NCBI GenBank assembly: GCA_903970565.1
Contig: CAJCJE010000233.1
Span: 1 to 5,607 of the forward strand
Length of the DNA: 5,607 nucleotides
Origin: Candidatus Melainabacteria bacterium
Lineage (GTDB): Bacteria; Actinomycetota; Actinomycetes; Mycobacteriales; Pseudonocardiaceae
Reading direction: 5' to 3'
Within the stretch, counting starts at the first letter, position 1, and the number at the start of each line of letters is the position of its first letter. Of the stretch, positions 1 to 5,395 are shown piece after piece. The notes below the pieces were generated by a model. That model had not been told where the DNA came from, ran no database searches, and saw only the letters and a program-made list of their open reading frames with translations. A program made the translations under genes and the position numbers.

Positions 1-101
1 CCGCCTACCGTCCAACGGGCCGCCGACGTATTCCGCTGTGTGCCGCATCATCACACCCTCTTCCGCGCCTGGAGTCCGCCTGCCCACCGTCACCACAGTC
101 G

Positions 102-225
102 ATTGTCCAATTGTGCGAGCCATTGTCCAACATCGCCGCCCAAACGGGCCCACGCAACACGGTGTGCCGGCCAGGTCGGCCACCGATACCGCGCAGTATC
201 AGCACGCGATTGTCCAGTATCCAAC
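102..225. repeat. Repeated ATTGTCCA-type elements
   Basis: ATTGTCCA occurs exactly at 102-109, 122-129 and 209-216, all in the same orientation. A shortened relative (TATCCAAC) follows at 218-225, and a half match (ATTGTGCGA) sits at 110-118. The first two copies start 20 bp apart, close to two helical turns, which is typical of sites bound side by side by a regulator. The first copy with its flank, ATTGTCCAAT, is itself a small dyad (ATTG-N2-CAAT). They could be operators for the downstream gene or for a minus-strand gene beyond the left edge. They are also 7/9 matches to the actinobacterial DnaA box TTGTCCACA. Their function is inferred only. Confidence 0.4.
185..200. promoter_or_regulatory. 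GATAC-N6-GTATC dyad
   Basis: A perfect 5-bp inverted repeat, GATAC at 185-189 and GTATC at 196-200, has a 6-bp spacer. The heptamer CAGTATC that ends it (194-200) recurs at 215-221, exactly 21 bp or two helical turns away, overlapping the third ATTGTCCA element. This arrangement is compatible with a dimer-binding operator. A 5-bp dyad also arises by chance, so the call is tentative. Confidence 0.2.
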
Positions 226-553
226 ATCCACCCACCCGGATGCCACTCGTCCGCTGCCGCTTCACCGCGCGGGCGACCCTCGGCAGTGGGTCGGCGCGGA
301 TCGGCCGTGGCGGGCATTGATACCGTCGCGCCACCAGAACCAGCGATGACGTTCACTCGTTCGGCGTAAACTGGCCGAACCCTCAACCCAGGATGCACTC
401 CCGGATATGCGCACGACCGGTTGATCACTACACTCAGCAGGTCCAGTCAGCCTTGAAGGGACCGTGGTGCAGGATCGCCCGTGCTGGGCATCAGCCGTCG
501 TCGGTGACATGCCGACTACTTCGGCCTCGGCGCCCACGGTCCGGAAGATGCTC

Positions 554-558
554 GGAGG
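554..558 (+). promoter_or_regulatory. Ribosome binding site of the PAS-GGDEF-EAL gene
   Basis: GGAGG lies 8 nt before the ATG at 567, an ideal distance. It decides the start. The frame is open upstream to another ATG at 393, but that one has no ribosome binding site, and the intervening residues look like random translated GC-rich DNA. Confidence 0.8.
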
Positions 559-566
559 CGCTGGTC

Positions 567-2711
567 ATGGGTGCGGTGAGCACAGCCGAGCGGGTGGCCG
601 TGACTGACCAACTGGCCGCATTCGCCGAGCATTGGACCGTCGAGCTAGTCCGTACCAGCCATATCGCGTTGGAGTACGGCGAGGTCATGGCGCTGCTGCT
701 GGAGTTGAGCGGTGAACTGGCCGAACTGCTGACCGCGCAGCCGTTCGACGCGAAACCGGCCGGCTCGATCGGGGCCCGACTGGTCGGCGCGCACTTCTCC
801 GGCGCGGACGCCCTCGACCGCTCGCTGAAGGTCATCGGCACGGAATTCCTGGACGCCGCCGATCTGCCCTTCGACCGGCCCACCGTCGCCCGCCTCACCG
901 AACTGACCGGCGCGATGGCCGGCGGCTACGTCGATGCCCTGCGGGATCTGCTGTTCGACGAGCAGGAGATCATCAAGCAGGCGGTGTTCCGGGCCAGGGA
1001 CATCGCCGAGCGCGCCCGCCGGGCCAGCGAGGCACGGTTTCGCGCGGTGTTCAACTCCTCCGCCGTCGGCATTGCCATCATTGACTTTTCCGGTCAGTTG
1101 CAGCTGATCAACCCGGTGCTCGGCGAGATTCTCGGCTACCCGGCGGAGGAGCTGTTGCAGCGCAACATCTCCGAGCTGCTGACCGAGGAGGACGCGCCGA
1201 AGGTGATGACCGCGTTCGAGGCGATCACCAGCGGGCTACAGAACCGCTACGTCGGCAACGTGAACTTCACCGGCCAGGACGACGAACCACGCTGGACGCT
1301 GTTGTCGTTGTCGCTGGTGCGCGAGGAGTCCGGTGCCCCCGACTACGCCGTCGCCGTGATCGAGGACATCTCCGACCTGCATCTGCTGCGGGAGAACCAG
1401 CTGCACCACTCGCTGACCGACAAGCTGACCGGACTGCCCAACCACACCCAGTTCATGTCGGTGTTGGACAGCACACTGGCCAAGGCGGTCCCTGGTGAGC
1501 GGGCCGCGCTGTGCTACGTCGACCTGGACGGCTTCAAGATCGTCAACGACGGTGTCGGCCGGGCCACCGGCGACGAGGTGCTCAAGCGGGTCGGCAACAC
1601 GCTCACGACGGTCTTCGCCGACCGGGCCGCAGTGGTCGCGCGGATCGGCGGCGACGGTTTCGCGGTGCTGGTCACCGGCACCACGCGCAGCCTGGAGGTC
1701 AGTCAGCTGATCACCGAGGCACTGGCCGACCTCGCCGAGCCGGTCTACTACGACTCCTCCGCCGGCATCGCGGTGTCCGCCAGCGTCGGCATCGTCGAGC
1801 GGGAGATCGAGGGCCTGGGCTCCGAGGAACTGCTGCGCGCGGCCGAACTCACCGTGCACCGGGCCAAGTCGGGCGGCAAGGCGCAGTGGGTGCTGTTCGA
1901 CCCGGTCGCGCACGAGGAGGAGTGGGCCAGTTTCCGGTTGGGCGCGGCGATTCCGGGCGCGCTGGAGAACGGCGAGTTCGCCGTCGCCTACCAGCCGGTG
2001 GCGTGGATCGCCGACCAGAGCGTTGCCGGCCTGCGCGCGGTCATGCACTGGGACCATCCGGAACTGGGTCCGCTGCAACAGCACCAGTTCCTTGCGATGG
2101 CCGAGGAAACCGGGTTCGTCGTGGCAATAGGACGGTGGATGCTCGGCGAGGTCTGCGCCCAGATCAGCGACTGGGAGAAGCGGTTCGGCTCGGCGGCGCC
2201 GACCGTCGCGGTCGGCATCACCAGTCGGCTGGCCCGCGAGGAGGACCTGGTCAAGATCGTCAAGGACACCCTGGACAAGACAGGGGCGTCCCCGGCGAGG
2301 CTGCGGATCGGGGTGCCCTCCACCATCGCCGTCGACGAGGACGGCGACCCCCTGGAGAACCTGGATGCGTTGCGGGACATCGGCGTTGAGTCCGTCGTGG
2401 AGGGTTTCGGGACCAGCAACGCCGGTCTTGTCGACCTGCGCACGCTGGGTATCCGCGGGGTCGTGGTCGCGCCGAGCGTGATCCGCGCCTACGCCGAGTC
2501 CGCCGAGCCGGAATCGCCCTTCGAGCAGATGCTCGGCCAGATCGTCCGGCTGGCCGCCCAGCGGGAGGCGCGGGTCGTCGCCGACGGGGTGGAGACCATC
2601 GACGTGGCCAATCGGCTGGCCGGCCTCGGTATCGAACTCGCCACAGGCCCGGCCTTCGGCCTGGCGGTGTCACCCGAGGAGATCGAGAGTTCCTTCACCA
2701 CCGGGTCCTGA
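567..2711 (+). CDS. PAS-GGDEF-EAL protein with degenerate catalytic motifs
   Basis: A soluble 714-aa signalling protein of the cyclic-di-GMP family, in the layout of Streptomyces RmdA (PAS-GGDEF-EAL). Residues 1-130 are a helical N-terminal region (core around IGARLVGAHFSG, 68-79) like that on other actinobacterial proteins of this class. A signalling helix covers 131-157, PAS about 158-270, GGDEF about 283-445 and EAL about 456-705. There is no signal peptide or membrane segment. In GGDEF, DLDGFK (319-324) and ND (327-328) are kept, but the signature is GGDGF (361-365), so the fourth-position metal ligand is missing. The inhibitory RxxD site is DRAA (352-355). In EAL, the signature is RAV (490-492), the Asn of the NLS motif is Gly550, ExTE is GVPS (582-585), DDFGTG is EGFGTS (612-617), the KxD lysine and aspartate are Val and Ala (633, 635), and AEGVE is ADGVE (672-676). 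I infer that it neither makes nor degrades c-di-GMP and acts as a receptor or scaffold. It appears monocistronic. The family call is firm; the loss of activity is inferred. Confidence 0.93.
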   Translation: MGAVSTAERVAVTDQLAAFAEHWTVELVRTSHIALEYGEVMALLLELSGELAELLTAQPFDAKPAGSIGARLVGAHFSGADALDRSLKVIGTEFLDAADLPFDRPTVARLTELTGAMAGGYVDALRDLLFDEQEIIKQAVFRARDIAERARRASEARFRAVFNSSAVGIAIIDFSGQLQLINPVLGEILGYPAEELLQRNISELLTEEDAPKVMTAFEAITSGLQNRYVGNVNFTGQDDEPRWTLLSLSLVREESGAPDYAVAVIEDISDLHLLRENQLHHSLTDKLTGLPNHTQFMSVLDSTLAKAVPGERAALCYVDLDGFKIVNDGVGRATGDEVLKRVGNTLTTVFADRAAVVARIGGDGFAVLVTGTTRSLEVSQLITEALADLAEPVYYDSSAGIAVSASVGIVEREIEGLGSEELLRAAELTVHRAKSGGKAQWVLFDPVAHEEEWASFRLGAAIPGALENGEFAVAYQPVAWIADQSVAGLRAVMHWDHPELGPLQQHQFLAMAEETGFVVAIGRWMLGEVCAQISDWEKRFGSAAPTVAVGITSRLAREEDLVKIVKDTLDKTGASPARLRIGVPSTIAVDEDGDPLENLDALRDIGVESVVEGFGTSNAGLVDLRTLGIRGVVVAPSVIRAYAESAEPESPFEQMLGQIVRLAAQREARVVADGVETIDVANRLAGLGIELATGPAFGLAVSPEEIESSFTTGS

Positions 2712-2723
2712 TCCGGTCCCGGT

Positions 2724-2800
2724 CCCGGCTCAATCCGTTTCGCTTGCCGACTCACTCGGTTGGCCGACTCATCCGGTTGGCTTGCCGGCTCATTTGGTCG
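2724..2800. repeat. Four-unit imperfect tandem repeat between convergent genes
   Basis: Four related units fill the gap between the convergent stop codons: 2724-2745, 2746-2762, 2763-2783 and 2784-2800. Each begins CCCGGCTCA, GCCGACTCA or GCCGGCTCA. The following half is TCCG(G/T)TT-like, and units 1 and 3 end in GCTT. Unit lengths are 22, 17, 21 and 17 bp. The last unit overlaps the exporter's 3' end, and the CTCA in it contains the complement of the exporter's TGA stop. The CTCA of unit 3 supplies a second in-frame TGA 21 bp further on. The array probably arose by slippage or duplication of the gene end. Confidence 0.6.
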
Positions 2801-4226
2801 GCCGGGCCTGCTCCTGGCCGGCCAGCGCGGCGAGACCGGCAACCCCGATCCCCAGCATCGCCAACAGGCCGAAGGCCCAGCGGCTGCCGGCCGCGTCGCC
2901 GGCCGCGTTGAGCACGCAGGTCATCACGGCGACGCCGAGCGCGGTGCCGATCCCCCGCGCCATGTTCACCAGTCCGCCGCCCATGCCGGACTGCGCGGCC
3001 GGAATCGCGCCCATCACCATCGCATTGTTCGGCGGGGTGAACAGCCCAAGGCCCACGCCGAGCAGGCCGAGCAGCAGGACGAACGAGGTCCCGCCGAAAG
3101 GCACCGCGACCAGCGGGATCAGCGCGGCGACACACAGCAGCGCCCCGCACACGCAGCGCCGAGCATTGCGCCACGAGCCCGGCAGCAGCCGGCTGCCGAC
3201 GACGGCGGCGAGCCCGAACCCGGCCGGCAGCGCGGTGCAGACGATCCCGGCTCGGATCGCGGAGGCTCCCCCGGCGGTCAGCACAACCGGGATCAGCACC
3301 AGCGGCCCGAACAGCACCAGATAGCCACCGAGTGCCGCGGCCAGGCCGCCGGACACCGGCCGGCGGCGCAGCAGCCGCAGGTCGATCAGGCCGCCATCGA
3401 CTCGGCGGCTGCGCGCCACGAACCCGTACCCGGCCGCCAGTCCGATCACCACCAGCACCGTGAGTGACCAGTCCGGCAGGGCAAGGCCGGAGACCGAGGA
3501 CACCGCGAGCAGTAGTGCCGTGCTCCCGACGATCAGCAGCCCGAGTCCGAGGAAGTCGAACCGGCCGACCGGGTTGCGCGCCCGCGTCCTGGGCAGCAGG
3601 TAGTACCCGGCGATCAGGCCGAGAATCCCAACCGGCACGTTCACCCCGAACACCCAGCGCCAGCCGAGCAGGTCGACGAGTATCCCGCCCAGGGTCGGGC
3701 CCGACGCGAGCCCCAGCGCCTGCGCGGCGGCCTGTACGCCCAGCGCGGTGCGCATCCGGGTCGCCGGCACGCTGGTGGTGACCAGGGCGACGCTGTTGGC
3801 CTGAAGCATGGCCGCGCCGAGACCCTGCAACACCCGGCAGCCGATCAGCACGGTCAGCGACGGTGCCAGTCCGCAGGCGGCCGAGCCGAGGGTGAACAGC
3901 GCGAACCCGTAGAGGTAGAACTGCTTGCGGCCCAGCGCGTCGGCGAGTCGGCCGGCCGGGGCGAGCAGGGCGACCACGGTGAGCAGGTAACTCAGCGACA
4001 CCCACTGCACCCCGGCCAGGGAGGCGTGGAACGAGGCGCGCAGCGCCGGGAAGGTCAGCGTGACGATGCTGGCGTCCAACTGCCCCATGAACGCGCCGAA
4101 GCACACCGTGCCGACGGCCAGCCAACAGGCGCCCGGCCAGTTCACGATCCGTCGAGGCCGAGGTGCCTCGGTGATCAACCAGCCGGCAAGGCCGGTCGGG
4201 TCGGCGGATCGGGTTGGCGTCGGCAC
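2790..4226 (-). CDS. DHA2-type MFS drug:proton antiporter, 14 helices
   Basis: A 478-aa inner-membrane exporter of the major facilitator superfamily, DHA2 (EmrB/QacA) class. This class expels lipophilic drugs or natural products in exchange for protons. Fourteen hydrophobic segments are visible, from about residue 31 to 469. The signature motifs are present: LDASIVTLTFP (50-60, the acidic motif in helix 1), GRLADALGRK (92-101, motif A), RVLQGLGAA (131-139, motif B), and the GP...GG stretch of helix 5 (176-181, antiporter motif C) followed by WRWVF (189-193). The C-terminal tail is short. The start is GTG at 4226, with GGAGG 4 nt upstream (a short spacing). The frame stays open to a TTG at 4364, but the extension lacks a ribosome binding site, would cross the promoter dyad, and is not transporter-like. 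The next Met is inside helix 1. It is divergent from the MarR gene, its probable regulator, and convergent with the PAS-GGDEF-EAL gene. The substrate cannot be told from sequence. Confidence 0.95.
   Translation of the reverse strand: MPTPTRSADPTGLAGWLITEAPRPRRIVNWPGACWLAVGTVCFGAFMGQLDASIVTLTFPALRASFHASLAGVQWVSLSYLLTVVALLAPAGRLADALGRKQFYLYGFALFTLGSAACGLAPSLTVLIGCRVLQGLGAAMLQANSVALVTTSVPATRMRTALGVQAAAQALGLASGPTLGGILVDLLGWRWVFGVNVPVGILGLIAGYYLLPRTRARNPVGRFDFLGLGLLIVGSTALLLAVSSVSGLALPDWSLTVLVVIGLAAGYGFVARSRRVDGGLIDLRLLRRRPVSGGLAAALGGYLVLFGPLVLIPVVLTAGGASAIRAGIVCTALPAGFGLAAVVGSRLLPGSWRNARRCVCGALLCVAALIPLVAVPFGGTSFVLLLGLLGVGLGLFTPPNNAMVMGAIPAAQSGMGGGLVNMARGIGTALGVAVMTCVLNAAGDAAGSRWAFGLLAMLGIGVAGLAALAGQEQARPTK
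2800..2823. terminator. GC-rich hairpin near the convergent gene ends
   Basis: GGCCGGGCC (2800-2808) and GGCCGGCC (2816-2823) can pair over 8 bp with one bulged G and a 7-nt loop. It lies about 90 nt past the PAS-GGDEF-EAL stop and just inside the exporter's 3' end. There is no T tract, so it is not a textbook intrinsic terminator. GC-rich actinobacterial DNA forms such stems often. Weak call. Confidence 0.25.
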
Positions 4227-4230
4227 GGCT

Positions 4231-4235
4231 CCTCC
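4231..4235 (-). promoter_or_regulatory. Ribosome binding site of the exporter gene
   Basis: On the minus strand GGAGG (within GGAGGA) ends 4 nt before the GTG at 4226. It is the only good ribosome binding site in front of any candidate start of this frame, and so selects GTG 4226 over the upstream TTG and GTG codons. The short spacing leaves some doubt. Confidence 0.6.
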
Positions 4236-4268
4236 GGTGGTTGGGGTCTCCCTGCTGGGCGACTCACC

Positions 4269-4297
4269 TTCGACAATACGTCGGTTACCGATATAAT
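4269..4297 (+). promoter_or_regulatory. Promoter of the MarR gene
   Basis: A perfect -10 box TATAAT (4292-4297) is preceded by a -35 box that can be read as TCGACA (4270-4275, 5/6 match to TTGACA, 16-bp spacer) or TTCGAC (4269-4274, 17-bp spacer). Transcription is expected to begin around 4304 and run toward the MarR gene. The -10 box lies inside the dyad at 4281-4307, so a repressor bound there would exclude RNA polymerase. A perfect TATAAT is striking in such GC-rich DNA. Confidence 0.65.
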
Positions 4298-4307
4298 CGG
4301 AAGCCGA
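4281..4307. promoter_or_regulatory. 27-bp dyad, likely MarR operator
   Basis: The core is CCGAT-ATA-ATCGG (4288-4300), a perfect 5-bp inverted repeat. Outer arms TCGG (4281-4284) and CCGA (4304-4307) pair symmetrically around the same centre, giving a 27-bp interrupted palindrome. Its size and position across the -10 box of the regulator gene, in the control region shared with the divergent exporter, are what is known for self-regulating MarR proteins. Binding is inferred, not shown. Confidence 0.6.
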
Positions 4308-4419
4308 TGGTTCTGGTGAGCGAGGCACATCACCTGGACGGACGGCAAAGCCCACGCGCCCCAACCCTCACCGCCATGTCCGCTTTACCGGCTGGTGGTC
4401 GCTATGCGAGTCTCGGAGT

Positions 4420-4439
4420 GCGGGACGGCGTGGTCCCGC
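4420..4439 (+). other. Hairpin or second dyad in the MarR gene leader
   Basis: GCGGGAC (4420-4426) and GTCCCGC (4433-4439) form a perfect 7-bp stem with a 6-nt loop, 17 nt before the ATG at 4457. In RNA it is a stable hairpin that could influence translation of the MarR gene. In DNA it is a 20-bp palindrome that could be another operator. It encloses an alternative GTG start (4430), which it would hide. Confidence 0.4.
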
Positions 4440-4456
4440 GCATTACGCTGATCACC

Positions 4457-4957
4457 ATGACGCAGGCCACGTCCACATCCGGCGCTATCGACCGACCGAC
4501 CACGATCGGCGCCGAAGCACTCACCGATGTCGTCACCCGGCTGCGGCGGGCGCTGCGTACCAGCATCCGCACCGACTACCCGTGGGAATCGCTTCCGATG
4601 GCCAGGGTCGAGCTGCTGATGTGCCTCGCCGACAACGCGCCGGCAAAAATCGGACAGCTGGCAACCATGCTGCGGTTGGCTCCGAACACCATCAGTGGAC
4701 TCGTTCAACAGCTGCTGGAGTCGGGCCTCGCCTCGCGCGAGACCGACCCGCTGGACCGCCGGGTCGCCAGGGTCGCACTCACCGATGCCGGCCGCGAACA
4801 GCTGGCCGGTTGGAAGGCCGCGCACGAACGCCGGATCGAGACCGCGCTCGACCGGCTGCGCCCCGAGGACCGCGAGGCGATTCTGGCCGCGCTCCCCGGC
4901 CTCAACCAGCTTGCCACCCACCTCGCCGAGGGCTCGGATTCCGCAGCGGAACACTGA
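4457..4957 (+). CDS. MarR-family transcriptional regulator
   Basis: A 166-aa winged-helix DNA-binding protein, usual length for the family, which acts as a dimer and usually represses nearby efflux genes until a small aromatic or drug-like ligand binds. Helix 1 is about residues 20-40 (ALTDVVTRLRRALR), and the winged helix runs from about 50 to 115. The recognition helix is around APNTISGLVQQLLESG (75-90). The wing carries the hallmark DPLDRRVARVALTDAG (97-112), followed by C-terminal dimerisation helices (about 115-158). There is a single Cys (56), so a disulfide redox switch is unlikely. It is divergent from the DHA2 exporter across 230 bp and is its probable repressor. The start is uncertain: ATG 4457 gives the right length but lacks a clear ribosome binding site. 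GTG 4430 (GGAG 11 nt upstream) and ATG 4307 (near the predicted transcription start) are in frame but add residues that do not look like MarR. The family call is very secure. Confidence 0.95.
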   Translation: MTQATSTSGAIDRPTTIGAEALTDVVTRLRRALRTSIRTDYPWESLPMARVELLMCLADNAPAKIGQLATMLRLAPNTISGLVQQLLESGLASRETDPLDRRVARVALTDAGREQLAGWKAAHERRIETALDRLRPEDREAILAALPGLNQLATHLAEGSDSAAEH

Positions 4958-4972
4958 CCTCGGCCGACCGCT

Positions 4973-4988
4973 GCCGGTGTCGACCGGC
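4973..4988 (+). terminator. Stem-loop after the MarR gene
   Basis: GCCGGT (4973-4978) and ACCGGC (4983-4988) pair perfectly over 6 bp around a GTCG loop, 15 nt past the stop codon. A second pairing, GTCGAC at 4979-4984 with GTCGAC at 4997-5002, is mutually exclusive with it. A pyrimidine-rich stretch (CTTCTGGTTCTTCTC) begins at 5003, but there is no true T tract. Possible terminator, low certainty. Confidence 0.3.
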
Positions 4989-5005
4989 GTGAGCGAGTCG
5001 ACCTT

Positions 5006-5041
5006 CTGGTTCTTCTCGGCCGGCTGGTTCTTCTCGGCCGG
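5006..5041. repeat. Exact 18-bp tandem duplication
   Basis: The unit CTGGTTCTTCTCGGCCGG occurs twice with no gap and no mismatch (5006-5023 and 5024-5041). The perfect identity indicates a recent slippage or duplication event in non-coding DNA. Confidence 0.9.
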
Positions 5042-5120
5042 ACGAGTCCGACCACTTTCTCGACCGATCGAGTTCCAGCGCCCAGATTTCCGGCCCGACC
5101 GCCGCGGCACGGGATCGGAC

Positions 5121-5306
5121 TCGCCCCCTCCCACCGGGTCCGGCGAATTCCCTCCGCGCGGAGCTGACGGATTCCGTCCGCACGACTCCGGTGAATTCCA
5201 TGCGCACAGGCCCGGTGGCCCGCACGGGCGCGGTGGCTGCCACCCGTACAGCCCTGGCGAATCCCCTTCATCCGGGATCGATGGATGCCACTCGGACAGC
5301 CTTCGC
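5121..5306. repeat. Array of imperfect 24-bp tandem repeats
   Basis: Eight consecutive units can be laid out: 5121-5144, 5145-5168, 5169-5192, 5193-5216, an 18-bp unit 5217-5234, then 5235-5258, 5259-5282 and 5283-5306. Several start GAATTCC, GGATTCC or GAATCC and end in CGGT, CGGC or TGGC. Units 3 and 4 match at 17 of 24 positions; units 1 and 3 at 12 of 24. The periodicity shows in translation as degenerate 8-residue repeats in several frames, for example GIHRSR twice on the minus strand, but no frame looks like a gene. It is either diverged non-coding tandem DNA or a decayed repeat-protein gene. Confidence 0.6.
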
Positions 5307-5312
5307 GGCGAA

Positions 5313-5351
5313 TTGTCAACCGCCCATCCACAGGCGGCCAGGTTGTGCACA
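5313..5351 (+). promoter_or_regulatory. Cluster of DnaA-box-like nonamers
   Basis: Three nonamers lie close together: TTGTCAACC (5313-5321), CCATCCACA (5324-5332) and TTGTGCACA (5343-5351, one mismatch to the actinobacterial DnaA box TTGTCCACA). A fourth, TTGTGCACG, is at 5502-5510. No dnaA, dnaN or AT-rich unwinding region is present, so this is not oriC as seen. It could be a DnaA-responsive control region for a gene to the right. Tentative. Confidence 0.3.
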
Positions 5352-5366
5352 GATTCGCGGCGGCCG

Positions 5367-5395
5367 TTGGCCGAGACGGTCACGGCCGATAGGCT
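5367..5395 (+). promoter_or_regulatory. Possible rightward promoter
   Basis: TTGGCC (5367-5372, 4/6 match to TTGACA) and TAGGCT (5390-5395, TANNNT type) are separated by 17 bp. It sits just past the DnaA-box-like cluster and just before the point where the plus strand turns G/T-rich, which fits a transcript leaving the window to the right. The hexamers are weak, so confidence is low. Confidence 0.3.

Larger units (their letters stand above)
1..566. other. Gene-poor upstream region
   Basis: I see no supported gene in this stretch. Several reading frames stay open for 100 codons or more, but their translations are rich in Pro, His, Arg and Cys, match no family I know, and none has a ribosome binding site at a sensible start. 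Two plus-strand frames run open from base 1 (to about 349 and 369), so a gene tail cannot be fully excluded. The region holds the ATTGTCCA elements, the GATAC dyad and the ribosome binding site of the PAS-GGDEF-EAL gene, listed separately. A TAAACT hexamer at 367-372 is a possible -10 box, but nothing upstream of it makes a good -35 box, so I do not call a promoter. Confidence 0.6.

Noticed and set aside
38..56. GTGTG-N9-CACAC inverted repeat
   Set aside because: A 5-bp low-complexity dyad with a long spacer and no nearby gene start is expected by chance.
393..566. A 58-residue N-terminal extension of the PAS-GGDEF-EAL protein from ATG 393
   Set aside because: No ribosome binding site at 393, while GGAGG is ideally placed for ATG 567; the extension is Arg/Pro/Ser-rich and unlike the family.
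1236..2084. A 282-codon minus-strand open frame inside the PAS-GGDEF-EAL gene
   Set aside because: It is the antisense shadow of a well-supported domain protein, with a Gly/Arg/Gln/Val-rich sequence that matches no family.
4227..4364. Longer exporter start at TTG 4364 (or GTG codons at 4355 and 4328)
   Set aside because: No ribosome binding site, the extension crosses the predicted promoter dyad, and residues are not transporter-like; GTG 4226 has GGAGG just upstream.
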